Both the position numbers and the translations under genes were made by a program. DNA of 64,000 bases, from the NCBI GenBank assembly GCA_009760855.2, contig WPIO01000031.1:1714001-1778000 (forward strand), written 5' to 3'. The notes beneath the pieces are model-generated. The model was not told the DNA's origin. It searched no databases and saw only the letters and a list, made by a program, of their open reading frames with translations. The DNA comes from Cristatella mucedo (Eukaryota; Bryozoa; Phylactolaemata; Cristatellidae). Shown here piece by piece: positions 1-12,500 of this stretch. How positions within the stretch are numbered: position 1 is the first letter of the stretch; each line of letters opens with the position of its first letter.

Positions 1-7
1 GCAGGAA

Positions 8-80
8 ATGCAAATTACCAAGAAAGAGATTGAGTTCTCTGAGGGCGCTATATCAAATGTATTATTATTATTAATCTTCC
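8..80 (+). mobile_element. LINE family 1 (or SINE A) 3' tail at window start
   Basis: AAAGAGATTGAGTTCTCTGA, then GGGCGCTATATC and an ATT run. The body of the element lies before base 1. Confidence 0.7.
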
Positions 81-400
81 TTGTGAGCACTGGAGGGACA
101 GTGCTGGCAAATCGTCGTGGATGCATTTTTTATTGCTTTTCTGTGCCCAAGTCTTCTTTGATAACTCAATTAATCCGCAATGACTGTTGTTGCTGCACTG
201 CTGAGAATGCAAAGCCGATAAAAAAATAGTACTACTACTATATGGATTTGTTTCAGTTCAAGGGGGTAGCCAGGATTTTGTTACAGAGGCTTAAATCGAC
301 CTCAAGGGGATTTGCAAAAGGTCCGAGACTTCTCTTCGAAATCTGCTGGGAAAAGCTGACCCTTCTGAAAGCAGTTTTATTTGAACTTTTTCATTAGTAT

Positions 401-488
401 TCTAACTGTTGTCTGTAGCTGTTAAGGTAAACTCCAAAACCATTTTAACTGTTGTCTGTGGCTGTTAAGGTCAACTCCCAAACCACTA
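401..488 (+). repeat. 44-bp tandem duplication
   Basis: TAACTGTTGTCTGTAGCTGTTAAGG recurs 44 bases later with a few substitutions. Confidence 0.75.
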
Positions 489-489
489 G

Positions 490-1691
490 GGAGGCATGCT
501 TACCTCTTCAATGAGAGCCTGAAGGTCAGCAAACTCGGCAGGCCTTTTAAGTCATCTCGGAAAATTCCTCTGAAAAAAAAGAACGGCAGCCCAACTGAAA
601 AACGACACTGAACGTGCAAGACACCGAAGGCAAGGCACTTCCTCCAGGTGGCAGCAGCTGCAGTCTTTTTTGCCCCATCTAAAAGAAATAGCTGCCTGGC
701 TGCCCGATTTAAGAAACGCCTTGAATTTGCAATGTCGACAATTAAAATTTATTATCAATTTACTCTACTCTTAAGCCCGGTATATTCGCTTCCCTGAAAT
801 CGTGGCGGTTACCCACGAGAGGTACGTACTTTCGAAGGAGCTACTTATTGCTCGTCTTGTCGAACGGCGTCCTAGCGACCAGGAACGACCTGGCTGCATG
901 CATGCGTACATCCTCCTCGTGTGACTCGCCACGGTGATTACCCAACCGTAGGTCGGCGCTGTTGACCAGCTTATGGAGTTTGCATAACAGAAATTGCCTT
1001 CAGGCGGCGCCATTAGCTGCGCCTAGTCTTATCTGTAAGCGCTCACTGAATCTGCCTGGCCCGCCGAAGAAGTGCTCCTAAGACGGGGCTTTTTGACCCC
1101 TCTAATAAATTGTATCTCATTTCGGGAAAGTCTCTCCCATTCACGGGAAAAGCGTCGCCTTGGAGCCTTTTTGTAGACATGTTCTACAAGACTGGTACGA
1201 GAGCTGGTCATTTGTGACTGGTGCTGCGATGTGTAGAGCTTGAAGCTTCGCAGGGGGTAGGGTTAGGGGTAGGTTGCCCTACCAACCAGGCAGGATGACG
1301 TGACGCCACCTACAAGTATCGGTAGCCTTCCTCTGGAGACACAGCTCAAAGCAGTTTGCCGAAGGCATGCTTCCCAGAAAGACCTGCCTCTCTTACAAAA
1401 GTTGTCACTTCTTATTGATATTCGTTTGGCTAAAAATAAATGCTTGCCCTAATATGAAGAGCATGAAACCGAGTGCCTTTGGAGTGCCACTCGGCAGGCT
1501 AGCTCCGTAGACCTGGCAGCTAGAAAGACTTATGTTGACATGATGCTCGCAGTACCAACTTGTGGTTTCTTGTTGCAATCCACCGAAGTGCATGGCTGAC
1601 AGGCGAAATGTCAGCCATGCTGGCCGTAATAGTCGGCCATGGTCGACTAGGCGAGCTGCTAGGAGGTCCATCATGTATACATCCATTGCAG
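490..1691. other. No gene recognised (upstream of first visible CYP4 exon)
   Basis: Unique-looking sequence, presumably CYP4 intron. I searched for upstream CYP4 exons and saw none. A short GGGGTAGGGTTAGGGGTAGG purine run lies near 1252. Confidence 0.5.
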
Positions 1692-3233
1692 GCGGCCGCC
1701 CAGCCTCAGCAGTCAGCTGATGATGTCAAAGTGCATCGCGACGATTTCCTCAACCTTCTTCTTACAGTCAGGGTATGTATGATTCAACCGAAGCATTGCT
1801 CCTTGAATCGGTGTACTGCATGAGCCAGGACTCGCAAAGGGTTCGGCGTGAGCAATGCAACAGTATATCGTCCGATCTCTGCCGTTCGCTCATGGGTGTG
1901 CCACGTGGGTTTACTTGCACGAGATTCAGCCAATAAGTTGAGTCAGGATTGGGCCAATGAGGAGCCAGACTGTGACCATTTCAGAGGCAGCCAATCATTG
2001 GAAGGCAAAGGGGCACGTAGGGGGCTGTGCCGATCCACGTGCCCCTTTAGGTGTCTGTCAAGTGAGGCCGTGTCCCACTTCCCAATGCCCGTCGTCGTCA
2101 CCGCGGCAGCTGCTGCTGCTGAGCATGCATACTTATGCAGCAAAGTATGCAGCGCCTCGGGCCCTTGTAGGGTTTGTGCGCGTATATGTACCAGTTTCAG
2201 TCTCATCATGCCGGCAGTTTCTGACAGGTCAATAAATTAACTGTTCCGTTCTTTCGTTTAAAGACTCTTGGGGAAATATACTTTTGCTCGGCAGGTCCTA
2301 GACTGTGAAAGTCACACCCACAATTCTTACGAAAAGTCATCTGACTCACCACACCCCTTCCAGCTGTCCTGTGCTGCTTCTTTTATGCTATCCACTTCCT
2401 CGATTGCCCTCCTGACTCAGCTATGTTTCTTACTTTCTTTTTGTTGCTTGAGATGGATTCTGCTGACTAATATATGCACACCCAAAGCCTCATAGGCTTT
2501 GAATGCATTATATGGTACTCTCATGTTTGATACTAATGTAGTCACCCTGGCTTTTGTGGACTTACTGACTGTTACATACATGCTGTTACATACTGACGGT
2601 TACATATATAAGTGCACAAATAAATAAATAAAATTCTAGCTGATTTAACAGCCTCATTTGTAAAGTGGCAGAAGAGCCCTAAAGGCAATCATCACCGTTT
2701 GCAGTTGGCAATAAAGTAACACCCACTTCTGGATTCGAACCCACGACCTCGGTCGGGAAGATCAAGCACCTTACCTCCTGGGCTATCACGGCCCTAACAC
2801 ACCACCAACTTTCACTTTTGGCTTCATATTTCTCTTCTCTCGTGCTCCTTGTTGTACGTACGTATCCTCTCACTTCAGTAGGCCCCTCTGTCGAGCCACA
2901 ACTTTAAATATGTAATTCGTTCGTACAGCACCCTAAGAGAATTTAATCTCTGTTCAGGCGCTTCACATGTGCCTCCGGGCTCGAGCCCCTGAACTCAGCC
3001 AGACCACGGTCGGGGCTAGCACCTTAACCACTGTACCAAACCGGCTGCACAACAATGGAACTTGTTAGCCTCAGTGATCCTAATGCGCAAACTTGCAGCA
3101 CATCTTGATCCACTCTACGAAGCACCTTTTCTAAATCCAAAGTACTTGGTGGAGTTTCCCTCTCTCTGTCTGTCTGTCTGTCTCTGTCTGTCTGTCTGTC
3201 TCTCTCCCTCTCTCTCCCTCTCTCGTTTTCTTT

Positions 3234-3276
<43 letters not shown>

Positions 3277-3343
3277 TTTCCCTTACTCTCCCATTTCTCT
3301 TACTTTCTCCCTCTCTCCCCCTCTTTCTCTTCTTCTCTCTCTT

Positions 3344-3401
<58 letters not shown>

Positions 3402-3533
3402 CCTGTTCTCTCTCTCTCTCTCTCCTTTTCTCTTACTCTCCCCTTTCTCATTCCTTTTCTCTCTTTCTCTCTCCCCTCTTTCTCTTCTCTCTCTCCCTCT
3501 CTCTCACACACACTCTCACTCTCTCTCACACAC

Positions 3534-3594
<61 letters not shown>

Positions 3595-4670
3595 TCCTCT
3601 CTCTCTCCTGCTATATATTTGAGAGCTAGTGTATAGGGCTCGTGATTGCTCTCGAAGTGTGAGCCTTTGGGAGCAGCATGGTTGTCAGCACATTTTAAGC
3701 TATGGAGGTCAAACAAGATTCTGTGGACAAGCCTTTTCCTCCTTGCCGCTTGTGCTGCGTTGCCGCAGTACATGAGCACCGGGCCACGAGCTTAATTAAA
3801 TCCCTGCTCCATTCGCAAACGTGGGCTCGACCACAAGCAGCTCCAGCACTGGCGGTCGGTGCTTAGCCTGCGTGAGGCACGCGGCATGTCGGGACGGCGC
3901 CATCTGGCCGATAGAGGCGCTTTTCGTACCTTCGAGGCATCTTCCGCAGTGACAGTGAGCTCTCAGCCGATTAGGCCAAACAATGGCAGCAAGAAGCAGC
4001 AGCGCGAGGTAGTCTGCCGGTGTGGCTGGCGAAAGCTACATCGTTAATCCATTGATTGTTTAATGGTCAGCATGCTGGTGTAGTGTTTAAATTTAATTCT
4101 TTTTAAATAGTTTTGTCAAGGGGCTGCCTTACAGCCGGCCTCATTTCGCGTGCAGCCACCCATTTTAAAATCTCTCCACCCTCACATCGCACTTGGGTCT
4201 CAGTTTGCCAGATGGTTTTCTGCTCTCTAGGACTCGGACGGCAACCCTATGCCAGACGAGGACGTCCAGGCGGAAGTCGATACCTTCCTGTTCGAGGGAC
4301 ACGACACTACGGCGAGTGCCATGTCGTGGACACTGCACTTGCTAGCCAAGCACCAGGATCACCAAGTCCAAATACAGCATGAAATTGATGCCTTATTGGA
4401 TAAAAGTGGCACTGAACACGTAAGCTGGTGAGTGCATTTGGTGTCTCCCATTTGCTCTGATACGTGCTCGTCACCAACAATGCCTAGCTGATGCAATATG
4501 TGTACCTCCATTGCGATTTAGTGCTGTCGTTGAAAAGAAGGAGTAGCTGACGAAACAGTCTCATTTGTCCTGTGGCAGAAGAGTCTTAACTGCTATCACC
4601 ACAGCTTTCAGTGGGTAATAAAGAGTTGCCCACTGCAAATCTGGGTCGTGAAGAGCATGCAACTTACCCC

Positions 4671-4702
<32 letters not shown>

Positions 4703-6454
4703 CACTTGATAAAGTGCCCTCGGAGAACTCAATCTCTCTCTAGGCGCTTTACATTTGCTGCACAGGAAAATGCAATTGAATCGTGAGTAATATCATACTT
4801 GATAAACAAACAACATGAATAACATGGTTAGGGGTGACGTGCACAGGGTCAGCATGCAAATGTGGTTAGTGGCAGCATGCACAGTGTCAGCATGCATAAG
4901 CACATGAAGGATGAACCACCGGGACCCACTAAATGCTGTCCTAAATAGGTGTGTTTTGGAGTTCTTTTTAAATGTGGTCAAGTCAGGGGATGTTCTGATG
5001 CAAGTCGGGAGGGAGTTCCGGGCTTTGGGAGCATGCAAACTAAATGCACGGTCTCCAAAGGATTTGATGTTTGTACGAGGTATTTGTAGACTGTTGGATT
5101 CTGAAAAGCGGGTGGTAAGATGCTTGGCCTGGTAGGGGAGTAGATCTGAGAGGCAGGCTGGAGCCAAAGACTGAAGTGACCTAAATGTGAGCCACAGAAC
5201 CTTGAAGTCGATCCGTTGCTTGACTTGTAGCCAGTGCAGGTCGGCAAGAATTGGTTTGATGTGGCAACTGTGACGCTCACGACAGACAAGCTTAGCTGCG
5301 GAGTTTTGCACCATCTGCAATCGCCTGATCGCACATGCCTGTAGGCCAGTAAGCAGTGATTTGCAGAAGTCAAGATGGGATGTCACGAATGCATGGACCA
5401 ACTTAGACGTGTTATCCTTATCTAAACAAGCCCGAATTTTAGCAATGTAATGTAGCTTAAAGTAGGCAGATTTGACTGTGGAGCTGATGTGGTCGTCTAA
5501 CGAGAGGTCACTTTGGAACGTGATACCTAGATTTCGAGACCCCTGAGATAAGACTCAAGGGTAAGAGCATATGGCCACTGATATAGGTGTTAATTAGTAG
5601 GTGTGAATTAGTTACTGAGATATATGCATCGGTGCCGATGGCTTCCGTAGCTTGCCTGGAAGCTATACGGCTCATGCTGTCTCCAAGGTTGGAGCTTTCG
5701 CTAAATCGTGTCATTACAGGAATGACTTGTCGGAGCTGAAGCACATGACTCTCTTCATTAAGGAGGCCTGTCGATTGTATCCACCCGTGCCATTCATCGG
5801 ACGAACTCTGGAGAGCGACCTTGAACTCGACGGCAAACACGTCCCCAAGGGAACTATTATTGGCATTTCTTTGTATGCCCTGCATCACAGCAGGCACATA
5901 TGGGGAGCCGACGTTGAGGTGAGATGCTTGCGGTCATAAAAATGACAGTGAGGCTGAGAATAATAATTATGACGACCTTCATTTCGGTGCTAGGTCTGAC
6001 TGAGTGACAGTGCACACGTGTTTGCGGTGTGCTTATGCGAGTGCGCTCGTGTGTGTGCACATGCGCACCAGGGTGAGCTCGTGTAGGTGTGCACTAATGC
6101 ACTTCACTTGTATGCATACACAAGTGAGCTTATTGGGATATGATGTGATGTGATGTGAGCTTATAAGTGAGCTTGTAGAAGGTAAATTGTTTCAGTTCGA
6201 GACTATTCCACTCTGCGTTGCCTGCTTGCTCTTAGCGGGCAGTACCACTGCCGGTGTGCTTGGTGACCTGCCATATCTGCCCTGCTATCACTAACTTTTC
6301 AATTAATTGCTATAGCATTGTTTCTGCATTTTATAGGAATTCAGGCCAGAACGGTTTTCGTTGGAGAATGCTGGCAAAATGCATCCATACGCATACGTGC
6401 CCTTTTCTGCCGGTCCGAGGTAAGTTGGTCTGCACTTGCTAGCCTGTGCACAGC

Positions 6455-6544
<90 letters not shown>

Positions 6545-9500
6545 GGGGTGCCTGCTTGTTGGAAGGATTTTCATGCAACATCCCTTGGTAGCATCTGTTT
6601 GCAGTTAAAAGCTATGCCCACATTTGGGTATAACTAGGCTGCTGCAGCTATATTTGGATAACAATAAAACACATTCAGCTAAATGGCACCGAAAAGGACC
6701 AAATCTCCTTCTCGGCACATTACACATGCTGAAAGGGGAGCAAGTTCATTGGTTAGTCATAGCGTGCACAATTTCAGACCGAACAACATTCGAAGATCAA
6801 TCAATTCACTCACATGGAGCAAAGGCTGCGAGAAGCAGGCTTTTAGCTTTTTTTTTGAATGAGAAACACTTCTCGACTTCTGTAACTACTCTCAGGTCTT
6901 GTGGCATGTGCAATATGTTGCTTTCAGGTGATGCAAAAAACTGAAGCTAAGCTTGTCTGTCATGAACGTTTCAGTTGCCACAGCACACCATCTCACCGAC
7001 CTGCACTGGCTATCCATCAAATATCGAGACTTTAAAGTTTTCCCCCTCACTTTAGGTCCCTTTATTCTCTTGCTCTAGCTTACCTATCCGAACTTATTGC
7101 CCATCAGGCTATGCACCGTACCACCCTCTCTTCTAATTCAAGTCGTTTAGCTTAGCTTGTAACTACCTTAAATCCTGTGGAGACCGTGCCTTTAGCTCGT
7201 ATGCTGCCAAAGCCTGGAGCTCACTCCCGACTGATGTCTCGATATCCCCCGACTTGATGGCATTTAAAAAGAAGCTAAAAGAACACCAGTCCATCACAGC
7301 ATTCGCTTGGTCAGTGCGAATTGTCCTTTGTGTCTTTGTGTGTGTATCCCTGCTGACACTGGGCATGCTAGCACTAACCAACTGATTTGTTTTCTTTACA
7401 GCAAGTGTAAAGTGCCTAGAAAGAGATTTATTTCTCTTGGGGCACTATGCCAATGTCTTATTATTAATAGTATTAACATGACTGAGCTTCAATCGATTTG
7501 CAGCCCTGCCAGAGTATCCAGGCCTCATACAACTCGATTGGAGCTCTGCCATATGGGCAGTATATTGGGGAGGGAGGGGCTGTGCTGGTTTGGACTAGCC
7601 GCCGGGTGCTCGAGCAAGAGCAATAACCTTGCTAAAAAGTTGCCACTTTTTGCATTTTGGCCTTTGGAGCTCGTGCAGCAATGGTGTCGACGTACCACTA
7701 CCCCTCCTAAAGCGATTGCTCTCCGAGTAAGTTCGAAAGCTCAGCTGGTTTGGTCCAGCGGTTAAGGTGCTAGCCCTGACCAAGGTCTGACTGAGGTCGC
7801 GGGCTCGAGCTCCGAGGCATGTGTGAAGCGCCTGAATAGAGATTAAGTTCTCTTGGGGCGCTATAAAAATGTTTAAAAGTCAAGCTTGGAGCATCGAGCG
7901 AGCGATCGTATAATATGCAGTCGGCACATTTGTTGCTCTTGTGTCTGTCTTGAAATCTTGACAATACGATCTCGACAATACGATCTTGCAAAATGTTTGG
8001 CATTTCCAAAGACAGCTGGAGATCGTGGTTGGACCGGAGATCGAGCATGAGTGAAGCTCCGAGTCTTGGCTGAGGTGCTGGCTTTTTTGAATGCAGATCT
8101 GCTGACAGAATGTAAGCAGTAGGCGATGGGCCATGAACAACAACAACTTCCTGCCTTTTTTTAGGAATTGCATTGGCCAGAACTTTGCTATGAATGAGCT
8201 GAAAGTGGTGCTTGCTCGATTCCTCAGGCGGTAAGTTCATATATTGTATGCAATAGTTTGGCGCATTTCTTGTTCTTTTAGCAATTAAGTCACCCCATCG
8301 ATATATAGTTTGGCTGCTCAGTCTTACTGGTACAGTGCGACTGGTCAAAGGTCAGGTCGACGGCTAGCGTCCCTCGTGTCTGCTGACAAGTGGTTAAAAT
8401 CACTTTGTTGATCCCCTTGAGTGAGCGGCTTGCATCGTTGCTAGATTCACCTTAATATGCTTTGGCATTCGCTTTGGTGTGCTTAGAAGTGAGCATAGCG
8501 GCTTAAATAGTATGAATTAACTTTGGGCACCACATAGTTGACATGTACAGTGTTCATCTTGGGTGCTATCTGTTGAGCAGAGAGCTTCTGTTTTAATTGC
8601 ACAGTGTCTGCCCTCTGGTCGCTGGAGTCGTCATTCCAGCCAGCTCTCTTGCAAGGTCTCATTCACAAGAGTCATAACTAGGATTGTGCCAATCGTGGCC
8701 TGAACCGTGACATTGGTGGAATATACTGTCGTGCTTGTTAAAAACTTGTAGTCTGTACATGCTGACATGCTCCTTTCAAGTGCAAACTCGGCGCAAAACT
8801 TATTTGCTTTAAATAAGCTTCCTACTTTATATTTATATGTCTGTATATGTATCTCTTGTATGTATCTGTGTATGTATCTCGGATTGTGGCCCTTGAAAGC
8901 TATCAACTAAGAGGGTGTTGTGCTGGACTGTTTGGTTAAATGTGCTCAAAGCCTAATTGGCTTTCTAAGAGAATACAGCCTCCAGCAGACTTGATTTCAT
9001 GTTGCAAGGAAACAATTAAAAGCATAGCCATGTCAAGAGGACAAGCAAGAGGACAAGCTAGTAGCACACAAGTTAGAGTGCCGGGTGCATGCAATGGAAT
9101 TACAATAGTCGCCGCAGAGCAGAAGATACCAATGTTGCACAAGAATTATGGCAGTGAGTTCTACAGTCAAGGAACCACAAAGAAAATGCTTTTTCAAGTG
9201 TCATTAAATGAAGAAAGGGGACGCCTAGCTTATTGTCTTGAGAAGACCTCTGAGGGCACGAGGAGGCTGAGACTAGTTCGCTGGGTAAGCCGGACATGCA
9301 TGCGCTAAGCTGCGACACACTTTATGGGTCAAAGTAAGAATTTTTGCTTGCATTCTCTGATCTACCTAGAGCTACTAAGTGTGACACAATCTACGATATT
9401 CTATACCGTTCCATTGGAGGCAGAGGTAAGAAGTTAATTTGCTGTGAGATTGAATACCGAACAGTGTATTTTGCTCAAAGGTATGACTAAGATAGTCAAC

Positions 9501-12500
9501 TTAGGGCACACAACTTACCATTTAGATGTGCAAGTAACAGGTGTTCAGAAAACATATTAACGTGAAAGTGAACTAAGTAAGCATGTTTGAAACAGTTACT
9601 TAAGAAATTGCTCGAAAGATATGGCAGGTACCGTTAGGAGATACTTTATCAAACGTTGGCCGGATATTTGAATAATTCTCGGCTTGTTTCTCACATATTT
9701 CCAGAGCAGCATGGATGGGATCGGGTGTAAAAGATGCGAAATTTAAAGAAATCCTTCACGGCCACAGCTTTTGCTGCTGCCGCTGGCGAGTTCTAACCTC
9801 GAATCTCGAGTCTGACGGCTCTTTTGCATCTACCATTTAGCGCTCAGCAGTTAGCATGTCACAGAAATGCAATTGCTCTACCACTGTTTGAATCTGTCTG
9901 CCTAGACAGCCATGGCCTGTCTGCCTAGATAGATATGGCCTGTTTGATGGAGGCAAAACTCCTAAGGAAAAGACCAAGCCGAAACGCCTGCTAGTTGTTT
10001 CTGCTGCTTGATTCGCATTAACTTAGTGTCAAATTTTAGAATCTGTCAACAGCTGTACACAGAAAAGGCTTCCTGCCTGCAATTGCCTGTGAGCAGCAGT
10101 TCTCAGCAACTGAACCGACTTGAACCTGAACCGAACTTGAACCTGAACCTTGAACCTGAACCGACTTGGAAGCAGTTCTCTGCGACCACTTGTAGTCCAG
10201 CGGTTCTTTAGTCAAGTCAGGAAAAGCATTGTCACTCTTCTTTTGGAGGCTGTGCCGGACGTGCTTGAAATGTGCCGTCCGTGCTTCACGTGCAGGGCAC
10301 TGCGCACCGATCGCAACGAGGACCTCTAACTTTTGCATGCATTTGCATGCCGTACCGCAATGGATGCCCATGTTCCCATCATCGATTAGAAAAAGCGATA
10401 TTTGTGGTTTGGCTTTTCCTGCCACGAATTTGAGGGCAGGTGGCGGCTTCGAATAAAAAAACTTGCGCTGCAGACTCTTTGACATACTAGCTTGCAAAGT
10501 TATTGTGTTTAATCATAGCACCAAATTGTCAGTCGTGTCCTTTCAATTAACCACTCCTAGCATTCTCACCGAGGTCCGGCAAGCGACCGAACAGAAGATG
10601 AAATCTTGCTAAAAAAATAGGATGATTGTGTGGAGATATAGGCTGGAAAGACCTGAAGTGGCTTACTCCATGTTCATTCTTAGTCATTGCAGTTGTTAAT
10701 GCTTGTTAACACTGTTTGCCTTATCAATTCTACAGCTTCGTCAATACTCGGCCGATCGGTATGAAATTTGGAATATAGGTGGGGCTCACCTGTCTCCTTG
10801 TTCTCCCCTGTGCATCTATGCATAATGAGTATGTATGCATATGATGTACCTGTAACAAAATGTCCGTGGGCTGTGGTCGTGATGACAGTCAGCAATTTGA
10901 GATGTCGAATTTTTTATATTTTGTTTGTGGTGGGTTTAGCACGGAGTCGAGTGTCGTGCATCTGTTGAGGGGTTTTCCATGTTTCCATAATGACAGGTAT
11001 TGAATCTGGCGATTTGATGGTAAAGCTGTGTATGGCTGAGCTGCAGTGCTATACGTGACCTTGGACTTGCACAGGTCATCAGAAGGTTAAAACGGCAGCT
11101 ATGTCACATCAAACGATAGCTTATGTTACCAATGTTCTTTGTGCCAATTTTCATGCCATTCGTTTAATTGGTCTTCGTACAATATTAATAAATGTGCTTT
11201 TGGGGATAACTCCCTCTATTAGCGGTCATTTTGGGGGGGACTCCCACTACTGGCGGACCTACCCCCCCCCCCGTAGCACTGGCTGGTTTGATGGTGACAT
11301 TATTGCCAGTGTAACCTGTAACTGCCATTGTAAGATGCTCGCCTTTGAAGACCGAGGTCGTGGGCTCGAGCCCTGCGGCATATGTGAAACATATAGATAG
11401 AGATACAAGTTCTCTTAGGGTGCTATGTAAAGGAAATCTATTATTATCATTATATTATTAAAACAATCACTAATCACCAGGGTAGCATTTTAAAAGCCTG
11501 ATATAACTTTTTGACATAGACATTTAACTGATGTGGACGTGGACTTCGCCTGCTTAAATTTATTTTCAGAGTTATGTCGAATCCCTAATCAACATTACGT
11601 GGCATGTCTCAACGATTGGGTTTCGTGTGCTTCTTTAGTTATCGGTGACTGAATCGGTGGTCTATTATAATTGGTATCTTAAACGAAGGCAATACGGCAA
11701 ACATTTGGAGAACTACTTGCTCGTTCATGCTATTTGCCATTTGCTTTCAACTTGGCTGTAATCGTTGCTACGACTCTGGTAGTGCTGTTTGTACCCTAGT
11801 CCTCAAGGGCCTATTCTGTACGCTTACAGATTAGTGACAGCCATATCATAGACAAGGTTGCAGCCCTAGACGGTTTCTGTGTTTTCAAGGATACTATTGA
11901 AGCAGCCGATAATGCTTCGTTATGGGCCAGTTTGAGTGTATGCCCTGTACTGGCCAGAAGTGAGGTATTAGTTGTCATGAATTCTGTATCCATGAATTGG
12001 CACAGTTTTGTAGCTGTGGCTCCCTTCGTTATCCATGTACACACGGTACGTAACGTAACACCTCATTTCTGCTCCATACTACTTGTCCAAGCTGCTTGTG
12101 TTTTCTAGTTTCCAATTATTCACGCGCTGTCTTACCTATCTGACACCACTCTTCTGTATGAAGTGTTTGCCAACGATCGAGTATCGGAAGCTGCTCATGC
12201 GCTGAGTGCACTCGAGGCAGCAGCCTGTGAACATTGTGTTAACAGTTGAGAGCCTCAGGCCTTAAGGACCTAATGCACACGTACGTTAGTGGTGCTAGAT
12301 CTTACTTCCGAGGAGACCAGTGCTTGCAGGCGCAATGCACCACGAAGCACACCCAACGTCTCATAGAAACATACAATGTGGATAGTTTTAGATGATTTGA
12401 CAGCCTCATTTGTAGAGCAGCAGAAGAGCCTTAACGGCTATCCCCACCACTGCTTGCATGTGTACAATATTCGATGGTGGTAAATCTATTAACAGCAGCA

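Noticed and set aside
3062-3622. 186-aa Ser/Leu-rich ORF and its antisense Glu/Arg counterparts
   Set aside because: Simple TC repeat translated; no other coding evidence.
4420-4425. GTAAGC as donor of the CYP4 I-helix exon
   Set aside because: It gives the wrong phase for the next exon; the GT at 4428 restores V-S-W-N-D-L.
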